21,425 bases of DNA from an uncultured Dorea sp. (GTDB lineage: Bacteria > Bacillota > Clostridia > Lachnospirales > Lachnospiraceae), in contig CAJULU010000050.1 of NCBI GenBank assembly GCA_910587575.1, positions 7,439 through 28,863 on the forward strand, read 5' to 3'. This document shows positions 14,052 through 21,425 of this stretch, piece after piece; the stretch's first letter is position 1, and each line of letters starts with the position of its first letter. The translations under genes and the position numbers were made by a program. The notes under the pieces were generated by a model. That model ran no database searches and was not told where the DNA came from. It was given only the letters and a program-made list of their open reading frames with translations.

Positions 14052-15062
14052 ATGAAGGACTATATTCTGGAACAATTATCATCACTGACATCCATTCCCA
14101 GCCCGTCAGGCTATACCTTAAAGGTGACCGACCATGTACTGGAGACGCTGCGCAGTCTTGGATTTCATCCGGAGCGGACAACCAAGGGGACGGTGACCGT
14201 AACACTCGGAGGATCCGGCCGCCCGTTGGTTCTTTCGGCCCATCTGGATACTCTGGGAGCCATGGTCAGGGAGATCAAGGACAATGGGCGGATCCGCCCA
14301 ACCACCGTCGGCGGACATCAGTGGGATACCTGTGACGGGGAAAACTGCACGGTACACACACGTGACGGCCGTACATACACAGGCGTTGTGCTGAACATAG
14401 AGCCATCCGCACACGTGGCTGACAAGAAGGAGGAAAAGACCGAAGAACATATGGAGATCCTTCTGGATGAAAACGTACATTCCAAGGAAGAAGTGAAAAA
14501 ACTCGGAATCCAGAACGGAGATTTTATCGCCATGGATCCCCGCACAGTCGTAACCGAGAGCGGATATATCAAGAGCCGTTTCTTAGACGACAAACTCTCC
14601 GCCGCCATCCTTCTGGGACTGGCAAAGTCCGTACAGGCAGGCGGGATCACCTTAAACCGGAAGGTTACGCTCATGTTCACGGTTTACGAGGAAGTAGGGC
14701 ACGGCGCTTCCTGCATTCCGTCCGACACGGAAGACCTTATTTCTGTAGATATGGGTTGTGTGGGTGACGGTCTGGCGTGTACCGAACGTGAGGTCTCCAT
14801 CTGTGCAAAAGATGCGTTCGGGCCTTATGATTATGCACTGACATCCAGGCTGGCCGAACTTGCCAGAGAGCATGAACTTGGTTATGCCATTGATATTTAT
14901 CCTCATTATGCCTCTGACGCAGACGCAGCGCTGAAAAGCGGATATGATGTGCGCCACGGTCTGATCGGCCCCGGTGTCTACGCTTCCCATAATTACGAAC
15001 GTTCCCACATAGACGGGATGATGAACACTTACAACCTGCTGAAAGCATTTATCATGCAATAA
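14052..15062 (+). CDS. M42-family metallo-aminopeptidase
   Basis: A 336-residue cytosolic dinuclear metal aminopeptidase of the M42 (PepA/FrvX/CelM-like) family, removing N-terminal residues from oligopeptides. Visible ligands and catalytic residues are H64 and D66 (SAHLDTLG), the bridging aspartate in SRFLDDKLSA (179-180), the E213/E214 pair in YEEVGHGAS, D233 in VDMG, and a C-terminal histidine, probably H313, in ASHNYE. The region at 80-170 is the insertion (tetramerisation) domain usual for M42. An AAAGGAGGAG site lies just upstream of the ATG. It is monocistronic, pointing away from the ATPase/nuclease gene and convergent with the PHP gene. Confidence 0.93.
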   Translation: MKDYILEQLSSLTSIPSPSGYTLKVTDHVLETLRSLGFHPERTTKGTVTVTLGGSGRPLVLSAHLDTLGAMVREIKDNGRIRPTTVGGHQWDTCDGENCTVHTRDGRTYTGVVLNIEPSAHVADKKEEKTEEHMEILLDENVHSKEEVKKLGIQNGDFIAMDPRTVVTESGYIKSRFLDDKLSAAILLGLAKSVQAGGITLNRKVTLMFTVYEEVGHGASCIPSDTEDLISVDMGCVGDGLACTEREVSICAKDAFGPYDYALTSRLAELAREHELGYAIDIYPHYASDADAALKSGYDVRHGLIGPGVYASHNYERSHIDGMMNTYNLLKAFIMQ

Positions 15063-15076
15063 TTATTCTTTTGTAG

Positions 15077-15124
15077 CGAAATAAATCCTTAAAAATTAAT
15101 TTTATTTCGATATAACGAAATAAT
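15077..15124. repeat. Three-arm inverted/direct repeat after the M42 gene
   Basis: CGAAATAAA (15077-15085), TTTATTTCG (15101-15109) and CGAAATAA (15116-15123) are three arms of one AT-rich repeat. The middle arm can pair with either neighbour, giving two mutually exclusive hairpins with loops of 15 or 6 bases. It lies 14 bases past the M42 stop. It could be a bidirectional terminator or a protein-binding dyad. The T-run expected of an intrinsic terminator is weak. Confidence 0.5.
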
Positions 15125-15130
15125 TCAGCA

Positions 15131-15196
15131 AAAAAAAGAGAGGGGGCAGTCGGAAAATGAGGTTTTCAAACAATATTATTTCCCGGCATCCCTCTC
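15131..15196 (-). terminator. Probable terminator of the Rrf2-nifS-nifU-mnmA-PHP operon
   Basis: On the minus strand GAGAGGG (15196-15190) can pair with CCCTCTC (15144-15138), which is followed at once by seven or more T residues. Inside the 45-base loop, CGGGAAAT and ATTTTCCG can extend the pairing. The T-run is convincing; the wide loop makes the hairpin less so. Confidence 0.45.
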
Positions 15197-15207
15197 CTGC
15201 AGTTTCT

Positions 15208-16011
15208 CTAAATCTTATGAAATACAGGCTTTCTGCCTACAAATGTGGTATAATACCGGAATCCGCAGCTCTGCAATATTTCCGGCACCTTCTGAAAATC
15301 ATAGGCAACATGCTCCGGCTTATGTGCATCGGAACCAACCGTGAGAATCTCCCCGCCCAGTTCCCGGTAACGCTTCAGCACATCCGCATGAGGATGTGCG
15401 TAAGGAAGCCCGTACTTAAGGCCCGCTGTATTAAGCTCAATCCCTTTCCCATGCTCAATCAGATATCGGAGAATCTGGTCAATGATATCGGAAAATCTGA
15501 GATAAGAATACTCTTCTGCCTGGCGCCTTCCATAACGTGTCACATAATCCAGATGCCCTAACACGTCAAAATCTTCCACGTTTTGAATATTTTCATATGT
15601 CTCGGCAAACGTTTCTTCATAAGCTTTGGCATCGCTGCGCCCCTCAAAAAATTCCGGGTAATAGGGATCCTGGCCCTTGATCAGGTGGACGGATCCAATG
15701 ACAAAGTCAAAGGGAAACTGCCGGACATAATTCCGGTAATACTCCCCAAGATGGGGCTGTAAACCAATCTCCACCCCGATATATACCGGTATCCTGCTGC
15801 AGAATTTCTCCTGGACAGCGCGCATCCGTGTAAAATATTTCTCCGGGTCAAATGTCCACTTGTTTCCCTCACTAATATAGTCTTTATCCTCATGGTCTGT
15901 GATGCAGACGGCATCCAGTCCCTTTGCTGCCGCACTCTCTGCCATCTCCTCCGGAACCGCCCCGCTGTCCAGGGAAAACTCTGTATGCATATGATAATCT
16001 GACAGCATCAT
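15208..16011 (-). CDS. PHP-domain phosphatase, histidinol-phosphatase (HisJ/HisK-like)
   Basis: A 267-residue PHP-superfamily metallo-phosphoesterase. Motifs are DYHMHTEFSLDS (residues 5-16), VCITDHED (35-42), the glutamate in VYIGVEIG, GSVHLIKG, VLGHLDYV and the C-terminal GSDAHKPEHV, together giving a complete three-metal site. It is most like HisJ-type histidinol-phosphate phosphatase, the eighth step of histidine synthesis, but no his genes are nearby, so another phospho-substrate is possible. Tandem ATGs open the frame, preceded by GGGAGGAGGAG. It follows mnmA by 17 bases and is the last gene of the operon. The link to sulfur metabolism is positional only. Confidence 0.9.
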   Translation of the reverse strand: MMLSDYHMHTEFSLDSGAVPEEMAESAAAKGLDAVCITDHEDKDYISEGNKWTFDPEKYFTRMRAVQEKFCSRIPVYIGVEIGLQPHLGEYYRNYVRQFPFDFVIGSVHLIKGQDPYYPEFFEGRSDAKAYEETFAETYENIQNVEDFDVLGHLDYVTRYGRRQAEEYSYLRFSDIIDQILRYLIEHGKGIELNTAGLKYGLPYAHPHADVLKRYRELGGEILTVGSDAHKPEHVAYDFQKVPEILQSCGFRYYTTFVGRKPVFHKI

Positions 16012-16028
16012 ACTCTCCTCCTCCCAAT

Positions 16029-17117
16029 CTATAAAATCGTACCGCCGCCAAGCACATAGTCTCCGTCATACAGAACCAGCGCCTGGCCAGGAGTCACGGC
16101 CCTCTGAGGTTCCTCAAACACACACCGGATCTCGTCTGCCCCGGTCTTTTCCACGGTACACCATGCCCCCTTGTGGTTGTAACGAATCTTCGCCCACACC
16201 CGCTTCTTCCCGGGCAGATCCTCAGAAGCCATAAAATGAATCCGGTCAGCCCTTACCTCATAAGCCAGGGACTCTTCCTTCGTTCCAACCACAATCTCAT
16301 TGGTACCGGGACAGATTTTCAGCACAAACACCGGCTGCCCAAGAGCAATCCCCAATCCTCTGCGCTGTCCCACCGTATAGTATATAATCCCTTTATGCCG
16401 TCCCACCACCGTCCCGTCAGACAGCACAAAATTGCCAGGTACAATCTTCTCCCTGGCGCTTTCACTCACATTGTCCGCAATATAAGCCCCATAATCCCCG
16501 TCCGGCACAAAACAGATATCCTGGCTGTCCGGTTTATCTGCCACGCGAAGTCCAAGGTCTTTCGCAAACCGGCGGATTTCTTCTTTCGTATATTCCCCTG
16601 CCGGCATAAGAGTGTGCTTAAGCTGCTCCTGCGTCAGATGATAGAGGGCATAGGTCTGATCCTTGGCACCTGTCTGTGATGTACGCAGTGCATACCTTCC
16701 GCCCGGCAGACACTCAATCCTTGCATAATGGCCGGTTGCGATATAATCTGCCCCGATCTGCAGGCTCCTGTGAAGAAGGGACTCCCATTTCACATAACGG
16801 TTACAGGCAATGCAGGGGTTGGGGGTCCTTCCGTGAAGATATTCCTCCATGAAATAGTCGATGACATGCTCCTTGAACTCCTGTCTGAAATTCATGACAT
16901 AGTGGGGAATTCCAAGAGATGCCGCCACTCTTCTTGCATCCTCCACGGCGCTTAATCCGCAGCAGCCGCCGTTTTCTTCCAGAACAGACTCTTCCTCGTC
17001 CTGCCAGATCTGCATGGTAACACCGGTCACCTCATACCCCTGTTCCTTTAACAGCCAGGCTGCCACGGAGGAATCCACGCCTCCGGACATCCCGACCACC
17101 ACCTTTTTCTTATCCAT
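16029..17117 (-). CDS. mnmA: tRNA-specific 2-thiouridylase
   Basis: A 362-residue cytosolic enzyme adding sulfur to U34 of Lys, Glu and Gln tRNAs. The ATP-binding PP-loop SGGVDSS is at 11-17. The two catalytic cysteines are C102 in TPNPCIACN and C202 in DSQDICFVPD. YTVGQRRGLG (about 247-256) and the C-terminal beta-barrel segment with TPGQALVLYDGD are as in the family. The start follows the nifU stop by three bases (TAG AAG ATG). Its place directly after nifS and nifU implies that NifS feeds it sulfur directly or via a relay. The segment at 41-53 contains GGCCGL, a variant seen in many clostridial MnmA proteins. Confidence 0.97.
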   Translation of the reverse strand: MDKKKVVVGMSGGVDSSVAAWLLKEQGYEVTGVTMQIWQDEEESVLEENGGCCGLSAVEDARRVAASLGIPHYVMNFRQEFKEHVIDYFMEEYLHGRTPNPCIACNRYVKWESLLHRSLQIGADYIATGHYARIECLPGGRYALRTSQTGAKDQTYALYHLTQEQLKHTLMPAGEYTKEEIRRFAKDLGLRVADKPDSQDICFVPDGDYGAYIADNVSESAREKIVPGNFVLSDGTVVGRHKGIIYYTVGQRRGLGIALGQPVFVLKICPGTNEIVVGTKEESLAYEVRADRIHFMASEDLPGKKRVWAKIRYNHKGAWCTVEKTGADEIRCVFEEPQRAVTPGQALVLYDGDYVLGGGTIL

Positions 17118-17120
17118 CTT

Positions 17121-17564
17121 CTAATATTCTTCTTCCTCTTCTTCCTCACCTTCGTGGATATCCGATTTCGGTTTTTCCAGGCCGTCAATCTGAATCCCGT
17201 GCTTTTCGGCATAATCCCACAGTGCTGCATGAATGGCTTCCTCTGCCAGCAGGGAACAGTGTACCTTGACCGGCGGAAGCCCGTCCAATGCTTCCATAAC
17301 TGCCTTGTTCGTCACCTTCAGCGCATCATAGATGGATTTTCCCTTTACCAGTTCGGTTGCCATACTGCTGGTTGCCACTGCCGCACCGCAGCCAAAAGTC
17401 TTAAACTTCACGTCCTTTATGATCTGGTTCTCATCCACATCCAGGTAAATCCGCATAATGTCTCCGCATTTTGCGTTTCCTACCGTGCCCACTCCACTGG
17501 CATTCTCAATCTCTCCGACATTCCTTGGATGCTGGAAATGATCCATTACTTTCTCTGTATACAT
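17121..17564 (-). CDS. nifU: Iron-sulfur cluster scaffold protein, IscU/NifU N-domain type
   Basis: A 147-residue Fe-S scaffold on which clusters are built from NifS-derived sulfur. The three ligand cysteines are C33 in AKCGD (with D35), C59 in FGCGAA and C103 in HCSLLAEEA. I chose ATG 17564 (start MYTEKVMDHF) because AGGAGGAAG precedes it; the frame upstream overlaps the nifS gene. The protein lacks the C-terminal Nfu domain of full NifU. It ends in an unusual acidic tail, with seven consecutive glutamates before a final tyrosine. It lies 19 bases after nifS and 3 bases before mnmA, clearly one operon. Confidence 0.96.
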   Translation of the reverse strand: MYTEKVMDHFQHPRNVGEIENASGVGTVGNAKCGDIMRIYLDVDENQIIKDVKFKTFGCGAAVATSSMATELVKGKSIYDALKVTNKAVMEALDGLPPVKVHCSLLAEEAIHAALWDYAEKHGIQIDGLEKPKSDIHEGEEEEEEEY

Positions 17565-17583
17565 ACTGTCTTCCTCCTGATTT

Positions 17584-18780
17584 CTACTTGTTACCTTTCT
17601 TGATAAAATCCTCGTAAAGCGGCGACATATTCCGCAATGTCCCAACAATCTCCTTCAGCGAATCTACCACGTAATCAAGATCCTCTTTCGTGGTCTCTTC
17701 ACTCAGAGTCAGCCGCAGCGACCCGTGGGCAGTCTCATGGGGCAGCCCGATGGCCAGCAGTACATGGGACGGATCCAGGGAACCGGACGTACATGCAGAA
17801 CCGCTGGATCCGCAGATTCCTTTTCCGTCCAGCATAATCAGCAGCGCCTCTCCTTCTACAAATCGGAAACTGAAGTTCGCATTGTTCGGAAGCCTGTCCG
17901 TCCGATGTCCGTTCAGACGGCAGTACGGGATCTCCTTGAGCACACGCCCGATCAGATAATCCCGAAGCTCCCTTTCCTTTTCCGAACGTTCTTTCATGGT
18001 CCCTGCAGCACGCTTTACCGCTGTTCCAAGGCCCACGATTCCGGGAACGTTCTCCGTGCCCGCACGGCGTTTCCGCTCCTGTGCCCCGCCATGGACAAAG
18101 GAACGGATCTTCACGCCCTTGCGGATGTACAGGAATCCGATCCCCTTAGGCCCGTTCAGCTTGTGGCCGCTGGCGCTGAGCATGTCTATGTGGCATTCAT
18201 CCACATGAATCGGCACCTGGCCGAATGCCTGGACTGCATCCGTATGAAAGAGAATTCCATGTTCATGGGCAATCTCTCCGATTTCCCGCACAGGCTCTAT
18301 GGTTCCGATCTCATTATTGGCAAACATGACCGAGATCAGTATCGTGGTGGGGCGAATCGCCCTCTTTAATTCCTCAAGGCGGATCTTCCCGTCTTCATCC
18401 ACGTCCAGATAGGTCACTTCAAATCCACGCTTCTCAAGGTATTCTGCCGTATGAAGGATCGCATGATGCTCAATCTTCGTTGTAATGATGTGATTCCCCT
18501 TGTCCGCATACGCCTCTGCCGCTGCCTTTAATGCCCAGTTATCGGATTCTGAGCCTCCTGCGGTAAAATAAATCTCATTGCTTCTGGCGCCCAGCACGCC
18601 GGCAATCACGTCCCTCTGCTCACTGATGACTTCCTTATTGCCCGATGCAAAACGGTAGACGCTTGACGGATTCCCGAACTTCTCGGAAAAATACGGAAGC
18701 ATTGCCTCCACGACCTCCGGCGCCGTCTTTGTGGTTGCCGCATTATCCAGATATATCAGTTTTTTCATCTCATTTTCCAT
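17584..18780 (-). CDS. nifS: Cysteine desulfurase, NifS/IscS family
   Basis: A 398-residue PLP enzyme converting cysteine to alanine and an enzyme-bound persulfide. YLDNAATT opens the conserved N-terminus, the EHHA motif (105-108) stacks the cofactor, the Schiff-base lysine is K207 in SGHKLNGPKG, and the persulfide cysteine is C330 in SSGSACTSGSLDPSH on a long mobile loop (class I enzyme). AAAGGAG precedes the ATG by about 11 bases; a second in-frame ATG four codons on is possible. It lies between the Rrf2 regulator (40 bases upstream) and the scaffold gene, and should donate sulfur to both NifU and MnmA. Confidence 0.97.
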   Translation of the reverse strand: MENEMKKLIYLDNAATTKTAPEVVEAMLPYFSEKFGNPSSVYRFASGNKEVISEQRDVIAGVLGARSNEIYFTAGGSESDNWALKAAAEAYADKGNHIITTKIEHHAILHTAEYLEKRGFEVTYLDVDEDGKIRLEELKRAIRPTTILISVMFANNEIGTIEPVREIGEIAHEHGILFHTDAVQAFGQVPIHVDECHIDMLSASGHKLNGPKGIGFLYIRKGVKIRSFVHGGAQERKRRAGTENVPGIVGLGTAVKRAAGTMKERSEKERELRDYLIGRVLKEIPYCRLNGHRTDRLPNNANFSFRFVEGEALLIMLDGKGICGSSGSACTSGSLDPSHVLLAIGLPHETAHGSLRLTLSEETTKEDLDYVVDSLKEIVGTLRNMSPLYEDFIKKGNK

Positions 18781-18820
18781 CCCACTTCTTCTCCTTTTCT
18801 ATATGGTCATCTATTTTCAG

Positions 18821-19279
18821 TCAGAATTTACACTGAGGGTTTTCCAATTCCCCTTCCGGGTTGACCTTCCTGCTCTCCTGCACCAGTTCATCCAGCATCA
18901 TATGATCCACCGTATCATTAATACTCTCGTTAATCTTCTGCCAGACATACTTGGTCACGCAGCCGTCTGCAGCCGTACATCCTTCCTCAGAATAAAACGC
19001 CGCACATCTGACCGGCTCAAGGCTTCCTTCCAAGGCCCGCAGCACGTCCCCGACGGAGATCTCACCCGTCCCCCTTGCCAGTACATACCCGCCTGCGGCG
19101 CCCCGGATACTGCGAACCAGTCCGGCTTTCTTCAGCATTCCCACAAGCTGCTCCAGATACCGTTCCGAAATGTCCTGCCTTGCCGCAATGCTGCTGATGG
19201 AAACCGGCTCTTCCTCACTGTACCTGGCCAGGTCTATCATGGCCCGGAGCCCGTATCTTCCTTTTGTCGAAAGTTTCAC
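18821..19279 (-). CDS. Rrf2-family transcriptional regulator, IscR-like
   Basis: A 152-residue winged-helix regulator. The N-terminus MKLSTKGRYGLRAM, the helix-turn-helix region (about 28-60, IAARQDISERYLEQL) and the wing GAAGGYVLAR are typical. Three cysteines, C92, C101 and C107, form a C-x8-C-x5-C set like the Fe-S-binding cysteines of IscR (which has x5, x5), suggesting it senses cluster status. CymR-type paralogues lack these. It starts with GTG, preceded by AAGGTGAG. A canonical promoter and a perfect dyad lie upstream, so it probably represses its own operon (nifS, nifU, mnmA, PHP gene). Confidence 0.93.
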   Translation of the reverse strand: MKLSTKGRYGLRAMIDLARYSEEEPVSISSIAARQDISERYLEQLVGMLKKAGLVRSIRGAAGGYVLARGTGEISVGDVLRALEGSLEPVRCAAFYSEEGCTAADGCVTKYVWQKINESINDTVDHMMLDELVQESRKVNPEGELENPQCKF

Positions 19280-19300
19280 TTACTCACCTTCTTTTTCAAT

Positions 19301-19319
19301 TCCTAGCAAATCGCTAGGA
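19301..19319. promoter_or_regulatory. Probable Rrf2/IscR operator
   Basis: Perfect 7-bp inverted repeat TCCTAGC (19301-19307) and GCTAGGA (19313-19319) with a 5-base centre. It lies just downstream of the predicted transcription start of the Rrf2 operon, where binding would block transcription. The 7-mer TATCCTA of this site (19315-19321, minus strand) recurs at the -10 box (19333-19339), 18 bp away, a possible second half-site. Confidence 0.7.
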
Positions 19320-19333
19320 TATTTTCCATATGT

Positions 19334-19362
19334 AGGATAACACCGCTTTTTTGTTCTGTCAA
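19334..19362 (-). promoter_or_regulatory. Promoter of the Rrf2-nifS-nifU-mnmA operon
   Basis: Minus-strand TTGACA (19357-19362), a perfect -35, and TATCCT (19334-19339) are separated by exactly 17 bases. The predicted start is near 19327, leaving a leader of about 48 bases that contains the dyad. Confidence 0.85.
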
Positions 19363-19411
19363 GTCCTCTTTTTGAATATGCTTTAATAATACCACTGACC
19401 AGGAGTCCTTT

Positions 19412-20746
19412 ATGTCACGAAAACGTGCAATTATCAAAGGTACCTTTATCTTAACGCTTACCGGGTTCGCCACCCGGTTTATGGGTTTTTTCTACCGGAT
19501 CTTTCTAAGCCATACCTTCGGTGAGGAAGGCGTGGGCCTGTACCAGCTTGTCTTTCCCATCTATGCGCTGTGCTTTTCCCTAACTTCCGCAGGCATTGAA
19601 CTCGCTCTGTCCCGCTGTATCGCCGCCCGCATGACCCAGGGAAAGCAGAAAGAAGCAAGAGAACTTCTGTATACCAGCCTCTTTCTGACCGTCACAGCCT
19701 CTGCAGTCACCACCCTTGTTCTTCAGAAATACGCCGTTCCCATATCTGAAGTATTCCTGCATGAACCAAGGTGCGCAGACCTGCTGGTCATCCTGTCCTA
19801 TGCATTCCCGTTTGCATCAGTACACAGCTGTATCTGCGGATATTACTTCGGTTTAAAACAGACCGGGGTTCCCGCCCTCTCCCAGTTCGTAGAACAGACG
19901 GCAAGAATTCTGAGTGTGTATCTGCTCTATCTTTATGGCGCAAAGCACGGAATCCGTTTCGGCGTATCCATCGCCGTAGCAGGCTTAATTGCAGGAGAGA
20001 TTTTCTCTTCTGTCTTCTGTCTGCGTGCCCTGTTTGGCAGAAACGTCCTGGCCTGCCTGTCCCGTTTTCACCTCCGGGGATGTACCAGGCATAGCCGGGA
20101 ACTGCTTTCTCTTTCGGTGCCCCTGACCGCAAGCAGGGTACTGTTAAATCTTCTGCAAAGCATTGAGGCTGTGTCGATTCCGGTCCGCCTGCAGAGTTAC
20201 GGAATGTCACTTTCAGAATCCTTAAGTACCTATGGCGTTCTGACGGGAATGGCTCTGCCCTGTATCCTCTTTCCCTCTGCCATCACCAACTCAGTCTCCA
20301 CCATGCTCCTTCCGACGGTGGCTGAAATCCAGGCGCTCAACCACCGCCAGGAATTGTCCGCCCTGATCCGGAAGGTCACCTATTCCTGTATCTTTCTTGG
20401 AAGTATCTGCTGCGTATGCCTGCTGAGTTTCGGAAAATGGATCGGAAGCATCTTATTCCACAGTTCCATGGCGGGAGACTATATCATTACCCTTGCCTGG
20501 ATGTGCCCCTTTCTGTACACGAACAACACGCTGATCAGTATGATCAACGGAATCGGGAAGACCACGCTGTCCTTCTGCATCAATTCTGCAAGTCTTGGAA
20601 TTCGGATTGTCAGTGTCTTCCTTCTGATTCCGGCCTTCGGCATTGAGGGGTATCTGTGGGGGCTTCTGGCAAGCCAGGTCTGCATCTTCCTCTTCTGCCT
20701 TGCATACCTGCAGTATTATCTTCACCGGTCCGCATCACAGGCCTGA
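19412..20746 (+). CDS. SpoVB-like polysaccharide/lipid flippase (MOP superfamily)
   Basis: A 444-residue multi-pass membrane protein of the MVIN/SpoVB/Wzx (MOP) superfamily with about 12 predicted segments. The N-terminal GTFILTLTGFATRFMGFFYRI and the central segment GLKQTGVPALSQFVEQTARI (cut here to motif length; about 147-166) are the most characteristic, matching the SpoVB-type G...Q....P..SQ..EQ..R pattern. Such proteins flip lipid-linked wall or coat precursors; SpoVB acts in spore cortex synthesis. No sporulation gene is adjacent, so the exact substrate is open. AGGAGT lies about eight bases before the ATG. It diverges from the Rrf2 operon with 132 bases between. Confidence 0.88.
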   Translation: MSRKRAIIKGTFILTLTGFATRFMGFFYRIFLSHTFGEEGVGLYQLVFPIYALCFSLTSAGIELALSRCIAARMTQGKQKEARELLYTSLFLTVTASAVTTLVLQKYAVPISEVFLHEPRCADLLVILSYAFPFASVHSCICGYYFGLKQTGVPALSQFVEQTARILSVYLLYLYGAKHGIRFGVSIAVAGLIAGEIFSSVFCLRALFGRNVLACLSRFHLRGCTRHSRELLSLSVPLTASRVLLNLLQSIEAVSIPVRLQSYGMSLSESLSTYGVLTGMALPCILFPSAITNSVSTMLLPTVAEIQALNHRQELSALIRKVTYSCIFLGSICCVCLLSFGKWIGSILFHSSMAGDYIITLAWMCPFLYTNNTLISMINGIGKTTLSFCINSASLGIRIVSVFLLIPAFGIEGYLWGLLASQVCIFLFCLAYLQYYLHRSASQA

Positions 20747-20885
20747 CTGTCAGGGAAACCGGCAGTCGTACACACGCTCCAGGGTCAGACGTCACAAATG
20801 CATGAAATATCTGTGAAAAGTTTCCCAAATTCATAGACATCAGAAACTGAATCCTTTAAAATAGGATACGGAGGATTTTTAAGAT

Positions 20886-21425
20886 ATGGATACACAGAAA
20901 AGAGTGCACCGTAAAAACAAGAACTGGCTGATCTGTCTGCTGCTTCTGATGGGCCTCGCCCTGTGCCTCTTCCTTTACATAGGTATCAGACAGCGGATAG
21001 AAGCCATGGAATCAGAAATTATAGGTGCAAAATTAGAACCACGGCAGCTACAGGCAGCATTTTCCGGTGCGGACACAAGCGAAGCTTCCTTATCCTACAT
21101 CAAATGCAGGAAACTTGGCTATGTGGATGACGGTTACCTGGACATCGTAAACCAGCAGTTGTCTGCCATCCCTGCATATATTCAAGACGCTTTCGTCAGA
21201 GACAACTGGGCAGTTTATGTGACCGACATTGATATCGGCCAGACCTACTATTCCGGTAAATATGACATGGTCATGGGAAGCACGAATTTTGAAGAAAAAC
21301 GGATTCTGATTGAGGACCGGATGGATGCCGTCTACGAGTCCCCGATCCATGAAGTGGGTCACTGGTTCGATCTCTATCTTGGACTTGTGTCGTCTACAGA
21401 CGAATTCAAGGCAGTCTACCAGGCT
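20886..21425 (+). CDS. Membrane-anchored HEXXH metallopeptidase, partial (C-terminus beyond right edge)
   Basis: The frame opens at ATG 20886 (GGAGG about 11 bases upstream) and stays open for 180 residues to the window end. A short basic N-terminus is followed by one hydrophobic segment (about 14-34, a signal anchor), so the rest should be outside the membrane. Residues 153-163 read PIHEVGHWFDL, containing a zinc-binding HEXXH (H155, E156, H159). The context, HExGHxxD followed by S-S-T-D-E-F-x-x-V-Y, resembles the catalytic region of anthrax-lethal-factor-like (ATLF) and Pro-Pro endopeptidase proteins; this family placement is tentative. The third ligand (possibly E173 or a later residue) and the stop are not confirmed. 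It follows the flippase by 139 bases. Confidence 0.75.
   Translation, partial: MDTQKRVHRKNKNWLICLLLLMGLALCLFLYIGIRQRIEAMESEIIGAKLEPRQLQAAFSGADTSEASLSYIKCRKLGYVDDGYLDIVNQQLSAIPAYIQDAFVRDNWAVYVTDIDIGQTYYSGKYDMVMGSTNFEEKRILIEDRMDAVYESPIHEVGHWFDLYLGLVSSTDEFKAVYQA

Noticed and set aside
17565..17648. Longer start for the scaffold protein (28 extra residues)
   Set aside because: The extra stretch overlaps the nifS coding end and is not like any IscU N-terminus; ATG 17564 has AGGAGGAAG upstream.
20742..20754. Short palindrome CCTGACTGTCAGG at the flippase stop codon as a terminator
   Set aside because: A five-base stem with a three-base loop and no following T-run is too weak.

Overview
The window looks like a chromosomal segment of a gut-type Firmicute, most likely Lachnospiraceae. 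The grounds are mid-range base composition, strong AGGAGG-type ribosome binding sites, the gap/pgk/tpiA/gpmI protein sequences, an Rrf2-nifS-nifU-mnmA cluster and a SpoVB-like flippase. This placement is inference from protein character; no database search was possible.

Layout. (1) 1-6521, all minus strand: a glycolytic cluster in the transcription order gap, pgk, tpiA, then gpmI. A decayed SEC-C gene and an acyl-esterase gene sit between tpiA and gpmI. A response regulator, cut by the left edge, overlaps the end of gpmI by 13 bases. gap and tpiA each end at a clear hairpin terminator, so the cluster is at least partly split into separate units. pgk has a structured leader, and the pgk-tpiA spacer carries a tandem REP-like repeat. 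(2) 6767-11605: a self-contained stress or antibiotic-peptide module. A histidine kinase and an OmpR-type regulator (minus) diverge from a three-gene ABC exporter (plus) of the lantibiotic-immunity / bacitracin type. The shared intergenic region holds four WTAAG direct repeats spaced exactly 11 bp, ending 10 bp before a good -10 box. This is a convincing operator for the regulator. (3) 11606-13934: a very AT-rich hypothetical membrane-protein gene next to an orphan AAA-like ATPase/PD-(D/E)XK nuclease gene, which looks like accessory DNA. (4) 14052-15062: an M42-type aminopeptidase (plus). (5) 15208-19279, minus: an iron-sulfur/thio-tRNA operon in the order Rrf2 (IscR-like), nifS, nifU/iscU, mnmA, then a PHP histidinol-phosphatase-like gene, with a canonical promoter and a perfect 7-bp dyad just downstream of its predicted start site. 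(6) 19412 to the right edge, plus: a SpoVB/MurJ-superfamily flippase and the start of a membrane-anchored HEXXH metallopeptidase cut by the window end.

The genes work as three functional groups. Lower glycolysis converts triose phosphates to 2-phosphoglycerate. The sensor-exporter module probably responds to and resists a peptide antibiotic; no biosynthetic genes are in view. The Rrf2-NifS-NifU-MnmA set mobilises sulfur from cysteine for Fe-S clusters and for 2-thiouridine in tRNA. I saw no tRNA, rRNA, CRISPR array, insertion sequence or phage gene. No gene-free stretch exceeds about 300 bases if the decayed SEC-C region is counted.
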